From Chryseobacterium formosense (lineage in GTDB: Bacteria; Bacteroidota; Bacteroidia; Flavobacteriales; Weeksellaceae), in NCBI RefSeq assembly GCF_900116415.1, contig NZ_FPAP01000001.1, positions 682,001 to 746,000 on the forward strand: a stretch of 64,000 nucleotides of DNA, written 5' to 3'. The translations under genes and the position numbers were made by a program. The notes below the pieces were generated by a model. That model had not been told where the DNA came from and ran no database searches. It saw only the letters and a list, made by a program, of their open reading frames with translations. This document shows positions 1 through 7,924 of this stretch, piece by piece. The first letter of the stretch is position 1; the number at the start of each line of letters is the position of its first letter.

Positions 1-1
1 A

Positions 2-1324
2 AAAGAAAGTGGTGGTGCAATCATTGAAGTGAATGCTGCTCCGGGTTTCAGAATGCATTTAGCACCAAGCGAAGGTCTTCCGAGAAACGTTGCTGCTCCG
101 GTTGTAGATATGCTTTATCCGCAAGGAAAACCTTTTACGATTCCTATTATTGCGGTGACAGGAACCAACGGAAAAACAACGACAACAAGATTAATTTCAC
201 ATATTGTAAAAAGTAATGGTTACAGAGTCGGCTTTACCACATCAGACGGAATCTATATCCAAAATACAATGCTGACAAAAGGCGATACAACCGGTCCTAT
301 TTCAGCCGAATTTATTCTGAAAGATCCTACCGTAGAATTTGCCGTTCTGGAAACTGCAAGAGGAGGAATCCTTCGTTCCGGATTAGGTTTTGGGCAATGT
401 GATATCGGTGTTTTAACCAATATTAAAGAAGATCATTTGGGAATGAATGATATTCATACTCTGAAAGATTTAACAAAAGTAAAAAGAGTTGTTCTTGACA
501 GTGTAAAGAAAAACGGATGGAGCGTGATGAATGCCGATGACGAATATTCGATGCGCATCATTAACGATTTACCGAGTCAGGTCGCTATTTTCAGCCTGGA
601 CGAAAATAATGAATACATCAAAAAATTTGCAAAAGAAGGTCGTACAACCTGTGTTTATGAAGAAGGTTTTGTAACCATTAAAAAAGGCGACTGGAAAATC
701 AGAATCGGTAAAGCAAAAGATTTCCCGATCACGATGGAGGGTAAAGCTAAATTTATGATTGCTAACGTTTTGGCGGCAAGTTTAGCGTGTTATCTTTACG
801 GTTTCGGAATTGAAGATATTTCCAATTCGCTTCGTACATTTATTCCGAGTGCGCAATTGACTCCGGGTCGTCTGAATGTCTTTAAGTTTAAAAATTTTAA
901 AGTGTTAATTGATTTCGCACACAATCCTGCAGGATATGAAGCGATTGAAGACTACCTTAAAAATGTAGAATCTACAAAGAAAATAGGCATTATTTCTGGT
1001 GTGGGAGATCGCCGTGATGAAGATATCAGATTGTGTGGAAAAATTGCAGGAAGAATGTTTGATCATATTATCGTCAGAAATGAAAAACATCTTCGCGGAA
1101 GAACGGAAGAGGAAATCAACGGATTAATTATTGAAGGAATGCAGGCTTCTGGAAAAGATGTAAGCTATGAAATAATCCCTAAAGAAATTGATGCACTGAA
1201 ACATGCAATGGGAATGGCTGAAGAGGGAACGTTCATTACGGCTTTAAGCGATGTAATCTCTAATGCAATCGATCTTGTTCAGGAATATCAGGCGAGAGAA
1301 TTGCTTGAGGAAGATAGAATATAG
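2..1324 (+). CDS. cphA: Cyanophycin synthetase, C-terminal part (5' end outside window)
   Basis: Partial gene; the frame is open from base 2, so the apparent GTG start at 29 is internal. CphA polymerises aspartate and arginine into cyanophycin using ATP, in the cytoplasm. The visible 440 residues are the end of the ATP-grasp half (motif EVNAAPGFRMH) followed by the complete Mur-ligase-like half: P-loop VTGTNGKTTTTR about 50 residues in, then LETARGGILRSGLGF, TNIKEDHLG and DFAHNPAGYEA. These are hallmark CphA motifs. The gene converges on a minus-strand cluster of ATP-grasp and other amide ligases, which suggests a shared theme of non-ribosomal amide chemistry. A cyanophycinase is not in the window and may lie upstream. 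A CphA-like ligase with another substrate cannot be excluded. Confidence 0.9.
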   Translation, partial: KESGGAIIEVNAAPGFRMHLAPSEGLPRNVAAPVVDMLYPQGKPFTIPIIAVTGTNGKTTTTRLISHIVKSNGYRVGFTTSDGIYIQNTMLTKGDTTGPISAEFILKDPTVEFAVLETARGGILRSGLGFGQCDIGVLTNIKEDHLGMNDIHTLKDLTKVKRVVLDSVKKNGWSVMNADDEYSMRIINDLPSQVAIFSLDENNEYIKKFAKEGRTTCVYEEGFVTIKKGDWKIRIGKAKDFPITMEGKAKFMIANVLAASLACYLYGFGIEDISNSLRTFIPSAQLTPGRLNVFKFKNFKVLIDFAHNPAGYEAIEDYLKNVESTKKIGIISGVGDRRDEDIRLCGKIAGRMFDHIIVRNEKHLRGRTEEEINGLIIEGMQASGKDVSYEIIPKEIDALKHAMGMAEEGTFITALSDVISNAIDLVQEYQARELLEEDRI

Positions 1325-1333
1325 AATTTTTGG

Positions 1334-1450
1334 TTAGACGCAATGACGCAAAGTTTTTTTTACAACTTCCAAACAAACTATAAAAATTTGACTTTGTTAA
1401 ATTCCTTGCGCCTTAAAATATTATTTTGTTAATAAATTTGCGCCTTTGCG
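1334..1450. repeat. Intergenic word repeat of the TTTGCG type
   Basis: The gap after cphA has GACGCAATGACGCAAAG at 1337-1353, TTGCGCC at 1406-1412 and TTTGCGCCTTTGCG at 1437-1450. The outer two are near-complements in opposite orientation, built from repeated GCGCAAAG words. From memory, such strings are common between genes in Flavobacteriia. No coding potential is seen. Confidence 0.5.
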
Positions 1451-1469
1451 ATTAATAAAAGCATAAACA

Positions 1470-1502
1470 ATAAAAGACCTCAGAATTTCTGAGGTCTTTT
1501 AT
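1470..1502. terminator. Bidirectional terminator between cphA and the minus-strand cluster
   Basis: A hairpin with arms AAAAGACCTCAGA and CTGAGGTCTTTTA has A/T runs on both sides, so it can end transcription from cphA (+) and from the convergent gene starting its reading at 2700 (-). Confidence 0.85.
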
Positions 1503-1518
1503 GTAAATATTTGTGGTT

Positions 1519-2700
1519 TTATTCTCCGAAAAACGCATGCGAACTTCCAATCCAGATCGCATCTTTCTTATTAAAATCAACATTTACCATCGCTGCTTTG
1601 GTCATTCTTGATAAATTTTGCAGCAAAATTGGTCTTTCTTCATTCTCTTTCCAGATGTAAAGCAGCCGGATTTCAGCTCTTGAAAAATCTCCGTTGATAT
1701 CTTCAAAAATAGGTTCATAATTGACTTTTCTCTGCAAAATATAATTTTCTTTATCGGAAATAGCATCTGTAATTTCTTTTGTAGGATTTAAATTAACACC
1801 ACTTCCGGCGAAAGAAAACAAAGGTTTTAATACAAAGTTTTCCAGACTTTCATTTTCAGGAAACTCATTCAGGAAATAACTTTTCGGAACAAATTCATGC
1901 TTTAATAAAGGCAATAGATATTTCGAAATTTTAAAAAACCAGTTAGGATGGGTAACCCATTCAACATCGATTTCTTCACGGAAATCAAATTCGGTTTTCA
2001 GATCAGGAATTTTATCAAGCTCATCGAAAATTACACGGTTGTAAATTCTCTTGATTTCGATTAAATTTCCATTATTTTCATAGAATAATTTCTTCCCAAC
2101 TTTCTTTAGTTTAGTTAGGCAAACGGTTTTTATGCCTAATAATTTTTCGGTTAAAGCAAAATCAATGGCGGTTTTCTGTCTTTCGGGAAAAATTTCAAGC
2201 AGAATCACATTTTCAGGATTTTCATCTCCAATAATCAGATCATACAAATGTTTTTGATAATCTTCCTTTGAAATCTTATTTCTTAATTCATTTAAAAAAG
2301 GATACACCTTGCAGAATAGATCTTCATAAACATTCTGAAAAGCGTATAGCGAAGGAAAAGCCTGTAATTCTATAAGTTGAGGTTCGATTTTACCATTTTC
2401 ACTTTTGCAGACTCCGAAATCGATAGTGAAAAAATGAGGCTGCTTTGTATCATTCGGAACTTTGCAGTTTTCAGGAATTGATTTTTCCAAAGCTTCTTCA
2501 GGCAAGTTTTTAATCTGATCAATAATACTTTCACTCGCTGAAAGCAGTTTTTCTCTGAATTCCTGAGTTAAAAAAATGGGACTTTCAGAAAGTCTGAATT
2601 TTGGTTCAATTCCGCTTGTTTCTTTTAATAAAGTTTGAATCTGCTCATATTTTTCCTGAGAAAATTCTTCGTTAAACTGTTTTCTGTATTTCGGGATCAT
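1519..2700 (-). CDS. Probable ATP-grasp-type ligase, last gene of the amide-ligase cluster
   Basis: 393 residues with no signal peptide or membrane segment. I recognise no named family with certainty. A segment at about residues 289-302 (FVLKPLFSFAGSGV) reads like the lysine and glycine-rich loop of an ATP-grasp fold, and IELQAFPSLYA near 110 plus AEIRLLYIW near 342-350 resemble strands of glutathionylspermidine-synthase-like or circularly permuted ATP-grasp enzymes. It follows the amidotransferase gene on the same strand, 71 bases downstream, but a terminator-like hairpin lies in the gap, so it may be expressed at a lower level. By position it probably activates a carboxylate and joins it to an amine. 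Substrate unknown. Confidence 0.6.
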   Translation of the reverse strand: MIPKYRKQFNEEFSQEKYEQIQTLLKETSGIEPKFRLSESPIFLTQEFREKLLSASESIIDQIKNLPEEALEKSIPENCKVPNDTKQPHFFTIDFGVCKSENGKIEPQLIELQAFPSLYAFQNVYEDLFCKVYPFLNELRNKISKEDYQKHLYDLIIGDENPENVILLEIFPERQKTAIDFALTEKLLGIKTVCLTKLKKVGKKLFYENNGNLIEIKRIYNRVIFDELDKIPDLKTEFDFREEIDVEWVTHPNWFFKISKYLLPLLKHEFVPKSYFLNEFPENESLENFVLKPLFSFAGSGVNLNPTKEITDAISDKENYILQRKVNYEPIFEDINGDFSRAEIRLLYIWKENEERPILLQNLSRMTKAAMVNVDFNKKDAIWIGSSHAFFGE

Positions 2701-2718
2701 ATTTTTTTCTATTGTGAT

Positions 2719-2750
2719 TTAAAAAATCGAGCAATAATGCTCGATTTTAA
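2719..2750 (-). terminator. Hairpin between amidotransferase and the last ligase gene
   Basis: Perfect 11-bp arms at 2723-2733 and 2738-2748 with a 4-base loop. On the minus strand the stem is followed by T residues. It lies inside a same-strand gene series and may attenuate expression of the 1519-2700 gene. Confidence 0.65.
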
Positions 2751-2771
2751 TTGTTTTTATTTGAATTTATT

Positions 2772-3605
2772 TTAAGCTGTAGCTTTATTCCCTTTCAAAA
2801 TATTCTTCTTTGCATCGCTTAAAAAACGAGGTAAAATCTGAGACTGTGTAAGAACGATTTTGTCTTCATCATTGATTCTGTCAACGGTTTCAAGATATTT
2901 TTCCATTCCGTAGTTCTCAATCATGGCTTCTTTATTTTTCTCGTCTTTAAGGTTTTCAATCATTCCTTCAGGATTAGCTTCGGGATGAAACTGAGTTCCG
3001 AAAATTTCATCAGAAAAACGTATTGCCATGATCGCTCGCTCCAGATTGATGTGCGGACGGAATTTTTCAATTGCAACAATTTGCATACCCAATTCTTCAA
3101 AACGCTCTACATTCGGCTCAATAAACTGATATGCTCTTGAATCAACCGCATAAAAAGGATCGGGTAAATTTTTAAATAAAAATTCTACTTCACCTTCTTC
3201 TGTTTTATGAACGGGCTGTACACCGAAAGAATAAGATTTTCTCTTACAGATATTCCCTAAATCCCAATGAATACTCGCCAATTGGAAAGAATGACAAATC
3301 AGGAAAAGATATTTCTTCGATTCATTTTGTTTGTTGTGCTCATAAACTGCATCTAAAAAATCGGCAAATTTCTGTTCCCACTCAAATCCTTCACGATGCG
3401 GATTTCCCGGACCACCGGATGAAATAAAAAGGTCAAAATCTTCAATATTCGGAATTTCGTTTTTATGTCTTACATCAAAGCTCGTAATGGTAATATTTTC
3501 TTCCGACTGCTTCTGGAAATTTTCAGAGATTTCTTTAATGTTTTTAAATCCCTGATTTGCCTGATTATTGTTCATGTCCAGCAAAGCAATTCTTACATCT
3601 TTCAT
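2772..3605 (-). CDS. Class I glutamine amidotransferase-like protein
   Basis: 277 residues. The fold family removes ammonia from glutamine using a Cys-His-Glu triad. Visible elements are SSGGPGNP at 62-69 (oxyanion region), LICHSFQLA at 102-110 with the nucleophile Cys104, and FGTQFHPEA at 202-210 with His207 and Glu209. The usual nucleophile elbow GxCxGxQ is altered to ICHSFQ, so either glutaminase activity is retained with an unusual elbow or the domain hydrolyses another gamma-glutamyl-type bond. It lies 32 bases downstream of the YbdK-like ligase in the same series. It could supply ammonia to the ligases or cleave their products; sequence alone does not decide. Confidence 0.8.
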   Translation of the reverse strand: MKDVRIALLDMNNNQANQGFKNIKEISENFQKQSEENITITSFDVRHKNEIPNIEDFDLFISSGGPGNPHREGFEWEQKFADFLDAVYEHNKQNESKKYLFLICHSFQLASIHWDLGNICKRKSYSFGVQPVHKTEEGEVEFLFKNLPDPFYAVDSRAYQFIEPNVERFEELGMQIVAIEKFRPHINLERAIMAIRFSDEIFGTQFHPEANPEGMIENLKDEKNKEAMIENYGMEKYLETVDRINDEDKIVLTQSQILPRFLSDAKKNILKGNKATA

Positions 3606-3637
3606 AACTTCATAATTTCTGCAAAGTTATAAAAATA

Positions 3638-4756
3638 TTATGAAGCAGTTACTCCGTGAGTGATGCCGTATTCGGTCTCAGATATCATATAATCAACGAC
3701 TTTTGTAAGATCTCCGGTTTCTTTAAATACAGCTAACTGGCGGTCTGCACCGGTTCCGTTTTCTAAAATGGTCCATGCATATTCTACTTCTTTTCTACAT
3801 CCTAATTCGTCTACAACATCGTCAATAAATTCTAAAAGTTCTTTTAAAAGATCAGGATAAGGAACCGATTCTTCTTTACCGAAATCAATCAGCTTAGAAT
3901 GAATTCCGTCTTTGGAAGCGCGCCATTTGTTTTCATTTAATAAAAGTCTTCTGTAGCTTCTGAAACTTAAATTCTGCTGATGCAATTTGTAAATTTTAGC
4001 CACCAAACTCTGCATAATTGCAGCCAAGCAAACTGTTTCTTCAATTCGTAAAGGCATATCGCAGATTCTGAATTCGATCGTAGGATAGAATGGATGAACA
4101 CGCAGATCCCACCAGATTTTCTTCGCATTGTCGATAGTTCCTGTTTTTACCAAAAGATCAACATAACTGTCGAATTCAGCTAAAGAATTAAAGAAACTCG
4201 GGATACCGGTTCTCGGGAATTTTACGAAAATTTCCTGTCTGTAAGATTTAAAACCTGTACTTCTTCCAATCCAGAAGGGTGAATTGGTAGATAAGGCATA
4301 AACATGTGGAAGAAAATAGCGCATTACATTCTGAATTCTCACCCCTTCTTCACGGTTGGGAATTCCGATATGAACGTGCAATCCGAAAATAAGATTTCCT
4401 CGGGCAACGTCACCCATGTCGTCTACAATCTTGTTGTAACGTTCACCATTGGTAATGGTGTTGTGCTCCCAGTTTGAAAAAGGGTGAGTTCCGCCACCGG
4501 AAACACGCAATCCCTGTTCGTGGGCAGTGTTAATTAAATGACGCCTAAGATTCGTTAGTTCTGCTTTAGCTTCCTGAATGTTTTGACAGATTCCTGTTTC
4601 CATTTCTATCATCGATTCGTGCATTTCGTGCTTCAAATTTTCACTTAAAACAGCTTTTCCGCCTTCGATGATTTTTGAAACATGAGAAATCAGGTCGCGG
4701 CTCTCGACATCAATGATCTGATATTCTTCTTCGATTCCTATTGTAAACTGATGCAT
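3638..4756 (-). CDS. Carboxylate-amine ligase of the GCS2/YbdK family
   Basis: 372 residues, the usual family length. Members are related to glutamate-cysteine ligase and couple a carboxylate to an amine with ATP; E. coli YbdK has weak glutamate-cysteine ligase activity. Diagnostic motifs are GIEEEY at 7-12 (metal-binding glutamates), EMHESMIEMETG near 44-55, GGGTHPF at 87-93, GLHVHIG at 125-131, and later IEFRICD and GTGADRQ. The start gives MHQFTIGIEEEY, typical for the family. It lies 24 bases after an ATP-grasp gene and 32 before the amidotransferase, which points to one transcript. True substrates are unknown; the neighbours suggest a small amino-acid conjugate other than glutathione. 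Confidence 0.88.
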   Translation of the reverse strand: MHQFTIGIEEEYQIIDVESRDLISHVSKIIEGGKAVLSENLKHEMHESMIEMETGICQNIQEAKAELTNLRRHLINTAHEQGLRVSGGGTHPFSNWEHNTITNGERYNKIVDDMGDVARGNLIFGLHVHIGIPNREEGVRIQNVMRYFLPHVYALSTNSPFWIGRSTGFKSYRQEIFVKFPRTGIPSFFNSLAEFDSYVDLLVKTGTIDNAKKIWWDLRVHPFYPTIEFRICDMPLRIEETVCLAAIMQSLVAKIYKLHQQNLSFRSYRRLLLNENKWRASKDGIHSKLIDFGKEESVPYPDLLKELLEFIDDVVDELGCRKEVEYAWTILENGTGADRQLAVFKETGDLTKVVDYMISETEYGITHGVTAS

Positions 4757-4780
4757 TTTTTTTTCTGTGTTTTTACTGTT

Positions 4781-5734
4781 TTATTTAACTGAATCTTTCA
4801 CGAAAGTTCCCCAAGAAATATTTTGTTTTCCCGGAACATATTCTTTAGCTTTTTCTATAGCCAATTTTGCTGAATACTCTACAATCCATGCAAAATTTTC
4901 TTCTCCTACTGAATTTCGATCTGCATCCGGAGCAGGATTACAGAAATCAATAGCGTATGGAATTCCGTCTCTTACAGCGAACTCTACCGTATTAAAATCA
5001 TAGCCTAAAGCTTTGTTCATCTTAATGGTATAATCGTGAATGGTTTTTAATAATTTTTCCAGTTCTTCTCCCTGCGTCTGATGAGTGGTTGCATATCTTA
5101 AATGATGCGCATTTCTCGGTTCATAGGGCATGATGTGAACATATTTCTGACCTAAACAATATACTCTGTAATAATCCTGAAAAACTATTTCTTCCTGAAC
5201 CATCATCACCAATTGTTCTGTTTCACTCAGCTTATCCCAAAGATCCTGCGGATTTTCAACTCTGTAAACGCTTTTCCAACCACCGCCGTCGTGAGGTTTC
5301 ATATAAGCCGGAAATCCGACATAATTAAAAATATAATCCCAGTCATGCGGAAATTTCAGGTTTCTGAATGATGTTTCAGTAGTATCTGTAGGTCTTTCGT
5401 GTGAAGGAAGTAAAACCGTTTTAGGTAAAGGAATTCCAAGTTTTGTCATCAATGCATTGTTGAAAAACTTTTCATCTGCACTCCACCAGAAAGGATTATT
5501 GATAACGTAAGTTCCATTGAGGGCTGCATTTTTCAGATAAGCTCTGTAAAAAGGAACATCCTGAGAAATTCTGTCGATGATTACTGCATAACCATAATCT
5601 GCACCTTGTTCCAATTTATCTATATTTACGGGCTCTGCAATGATTTCTCCGCCTCCGAGTTCGTTTACCTTATCAATAAATGCCCACGGAAACGTATCTT
5701 CCATCCCGAATAAAATTCCTACTTTTTTTGCCAT
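4781..5734 (-). CDS. ATP-grasp ligase (B), 317 residues
   Basis: A stand-alone ATP-grasp protein. An N-terminal Rossmann-like start (KKVGILFGMEDTFPWAFI) is followed by the ATP-grasp core: FPAYMKPHDGGGWKSV at 141-156 (lysine and glycine-rich loop), MVQEEI near 178-183 (hinge), and EFAVRDGIPYAIDFCNPAPD at 251-270, where Glu251, Asp263 and Asn266 fit the magnesium/ATP positions. Such enzymes form an acyl-phosphate and attach an amine. It sits 41 bases after an esterase and 24 before the YbdK-like ligase. This subtype recurs, in my recollection, in amidoligase-rich neighbourhoods of Bacteroidota; the product is not known to me. Confidence 0.82.
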   Translation of the reverse strand: MAKKVGILFGMEDTFPWAFIDKVNELGGGEIIAEPVNIDKLEQGADYGYAVIIDRISQDVPFYRAYLKNAALNGTYVINNPFWWSADEKFFNNALMTKLGIPLPKTVLLPSHERPTDTTETSFRNLKFPHDWDYIFNYVGFPAYMKPHDGGGWKSVYRVENPQDLWDKLSETEQLVMMVQEEIVFQDYYRVYCLGQKYVHIMPYEPRNAHHLRYATTHQTQGEELEKLLKTIHDYTIKMNKALGYDFNTVEFAVRDGIPYAIDFCNPAPDADRNSVGEENFAWIVEYSAKLAIEKAKEYVPGKQNISWGTFVKDSVK

Positions 5735-5775
5735 AATTTTTGTTTTATTTTTTTAATATTAATATTTTGAATTTT

Positions 5776-6486
5776 TTAAAAGAATGTACCAATATAGCTT
5801 GGGAAAGTCATTCTCCAAAGCGGCCAGTCATGGTTGATCCATTTTTTTTCGTCATACCAGAAATCAATTCCTTTTGAAGCTAAAATTTCTGCCATTTCCA
5901 CATTTTTATCTCTGCAGATGTCTTCATCAGAAGTGCTCAATACAATATGCATGTGTTTATATTTCCAGGCTTCATCATTTCTTACAAATTCTCTTGGGCA
6001 GTTGAAGTAAACCAGTTCATCAGAGTATCCATCCATAAAATTTCTGATGCTGAATGCGCCCGAAAGACAGAATAAATGAGAGATCACATCCGGAAACCGG
6101 AATGCGAAATTTGCAGCATGATACCCTCCGAAACTTGCTCCGGCAATTGCAACACGATGTGTTTGATGTAGCTTTTGAATGTAAGGAACAAATTCCTGAA
6201 TCAGAAACTGTACATATTTTTCATAATTTCTGATTCTTTGCTGTGGAGAAATTTTTTCGTCATAAAAACTCCACGCATCAATCGTCTGAACGTTGTATAA
6301 TTTCACTTTTCCTTGCTCAACAAAGTAATTGATGCTGCTGTTCAGATGGAAATCGTGATTCTGAGTATATAAACCCTGTGAAGTCGGAAACATGATGATC
6401 GGATAACCATAATGTCCTGTAACTTCAACGTTTAGGCTCATTCCTAATATATGAGAATAGTAATCTGTATGTTCTATTTGTGGCAT
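5776..6486 (-). CDS. Alpha/beta-hydrolase esterase of the esterase D / enterochelin-esterase type
   Basis: 236 residues, cytoplasmic by the absence of a signal peptide. The nucleophile elbow is GASFGG at 116-121 (Ser118). An acidic residue in LSTSDEDICRD and the late NHDWPLWR (His about 224) complete a plausible triad. The protein resembles the small 'esterase' group that accompanies ATP-grasp and carboxylate-amine ligases. In this series it may hydrolyse or transfer the ester or amide made by the ligases. It lies between the two ATP-grasp genes. A role in general ester metabolism is the alternative. Confidence 0.78.
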   Translation of the reverse strand: MPQIEHTDYYSHILGMSLNVEVTGHYGYPIIMFPTSQGLYTQNHDFHLNSSINYFVEQGKVKLYNVQTIDAWSFYDEKISPQQRIRNYEKYVQFLIQEFVPYIQKLHQTHRVAIAGASFGGYHAANFAFRFPDVISHLFCLSGAFSIRNFMDGYSDELVYFNCPREFVRNDEAWKYKHMHIVLSTSDEDICRDKNVEMAEILASKGIDFWYDEKKWINHDWPLWRMTFPSYIGTFF

Positions 6487-6511
6487 TTTTATAATTTATA
6501 TTTGAAAATTG

Positions 6512-6572
6512 ATGAATGATAGTTTGTAATAAGTTTTTGATAATCAATTATGGTTGATAATTTATCATTCAT
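6512..6572. repeat. 10-bp inverted repeat in the gap between esterase and ATP-grasp gene
   Basis: Arms ATGAATGATA (6512-6521) and TATCATTCAT (6563-6572) are perfect complements 41 bases apart; the inside contains further TTGATAAT words. There is no T-tract, so it is not a clear terminator. It may be a stable mRNA fold or a decayed word-type repeat. Confidence 0.5.
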
Positions 6573-7784
6573 TTAACTTGAAGGTTTGTCTTTCGGAGGG
6601 AGTACATTGAGCATTTCCGCATGAATTTTTTCTGCAGCAAAATCCAGTCTTTCCTGAACGATTACAGAGTCTTTAGATTTATAAACAATTCCGACATGAT
6701 AATCGATTGGAAGAAATTTTACAACTTCCTCGCATTCAAAATCCTTATAATTAGGAGTAAGATCCTTAATGAGTGCTACAATTAATCCTGAATAATATCC
6801 TGTAGGTTTAGAAACCTCATAATGATTTCCTTTTAATAAAGCATCTTCAATTTTTGCCCATTCACGCCAGATATTGATGTTGCTTGAAGCTTCTACAAGA
6901 TCCGGAATATGTGCACCTCCAACTCTTGAAGAGGTTTCCAAAAAATACCATTTTCCGTCTTCTTTTCCGCGAATAAATTCAGTGTGAGTTGCGCCGTTCA
7001 TTAGTCCGAAATTAGACAGAACTTTGGCATTGGCTTCTTCCAAAGCTTTGAATTCTTCGGAATATCTGCCTAAAGTTTTGGTGCGGAAAACACCACCTTC
7101 ATGAGAAACCTGCATTGGCGGAGCAAGGTATTTTGATGCTGAAGTGAAAACAATTTCTTTATTAAATGTTAAGCTGTCAACATGATAAACATCGCCGGGT
7201 TTGAAGCTTTCTAGTAGGAATAAATGTCTTTCTTCACCCAGTTTTTCCAGAGCTTCCCAAAGTTCGTCCTGAGTTTTCAGTTTTTTAATTCCGGAGGCTG
7301 AAGCTTCTGAACGTGGTTTCAGAACCCATGGTGGAGAAATTTTTTCTGTAAACTCTTTTACTTCCTGATCATTAAACACAGCAATAAATTCAGGAACGTT
7401 GATTCCGGAATCTTTTGCCTTTTGACGCATGGCCAGTTTATCTCTGAAATAACGGTGCGTCGTTTGTCCCATTCCGGGAATACGGAATGTTTCACGAATC
7501 AATGCTGCTTTTTCTACATCATAATCATCCAAAGCAATAACCGCATCTACTTTCCGGGTTTTCATCAGATGAGAAAATCCCTGGATAAGATGTTCAAGAT
7601 TCCATACCGAAGGTTTGATTTCCGGCATATAGAAAACTTCGTCGACAGCGTGCCATGGCCAGTTTTTTTCTTTTAAATTTTCCGATGTTATGAGGATGAT
7701 TTTATTGCCGAGCTTTTTCATTTCGTCCATAAAATCGTACCCTTTATAATAGCACGAAATACATACGATGGTTTTCTCCTTCAT
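6573..7784 (-). CDS. ATP-grasp ligase (A), 403 residues, first gene of the ligase series
   Basis: A carbamoyl-phosphate-synthase-like ATP-grasp enzyme. Residues 1-110 form a PreATP-grasp Rossmann domain; DKLAMRQKAKDSGINVP at 115-131 is the typical entry to the ATP-grasp fold; PPWVLKPRSEASASGI at 151-166 is the ATP loop; THTEF at 266-270 and FLETSSRVGG at 281-290 carry the metal-binding glutamate and the Glu-x-x-x-Arg pattern. The C-terminal 100 residues resemble a specificity lobe. It starts the series read toward 1519 and is separated from the M17 peptidase gene by 140 bases, so its own promoter is likely there. Predicted to ligate an amino acid or similar amine; substrate unknown. Confidence 0.83.
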   Translation of the reverse strand: MKEKTIVCISCYYKGYDFMDEMKKLGNKIILITSENLKEKNWPWHAVDEVFYMPEIKPSVWNLEHLIQGFSHLMKTRKVDAVIALDDYDVEKAALIRETFRIPGMGQTTHRYFRDKLAMRQKAKDSGINVPEFIAVFNDQEVKEFTEKISPPWVLKPRSEASASGIKKLKTQDELWEALEKLGEERHLFLLESFKPGDVYHVDSLTFNKEIVFTSASKYLAPPMQVSHEGGVFRTKTLGRYSEEFKALEEANAKVLSNFGLMNGATHTEFIRGKEDGKWYFLETSSRVGGAHIPDLVEASSNINIWREWAKIEDALLKGNHYEVSKPTGYYSGLIVALIKDLTPNYKDFECEEVVKFLPIDYHVGIVYKSKDSVIVQERLDFAAEKIHAEMLNVLPPKDKPSS

Positions 7785-7924
7785 ATAATGATTTTTAATT
7801 TTTATTAAATTATAAAAAATAAAAGCTTATGATTATTGATTATTTAATATTAAAAATTGATAACCTTTGTGCTTTTGAAAATTGCTAATCAAGTATAAGA
7901 AGAAAATCTGTAAAAAACTAATTT

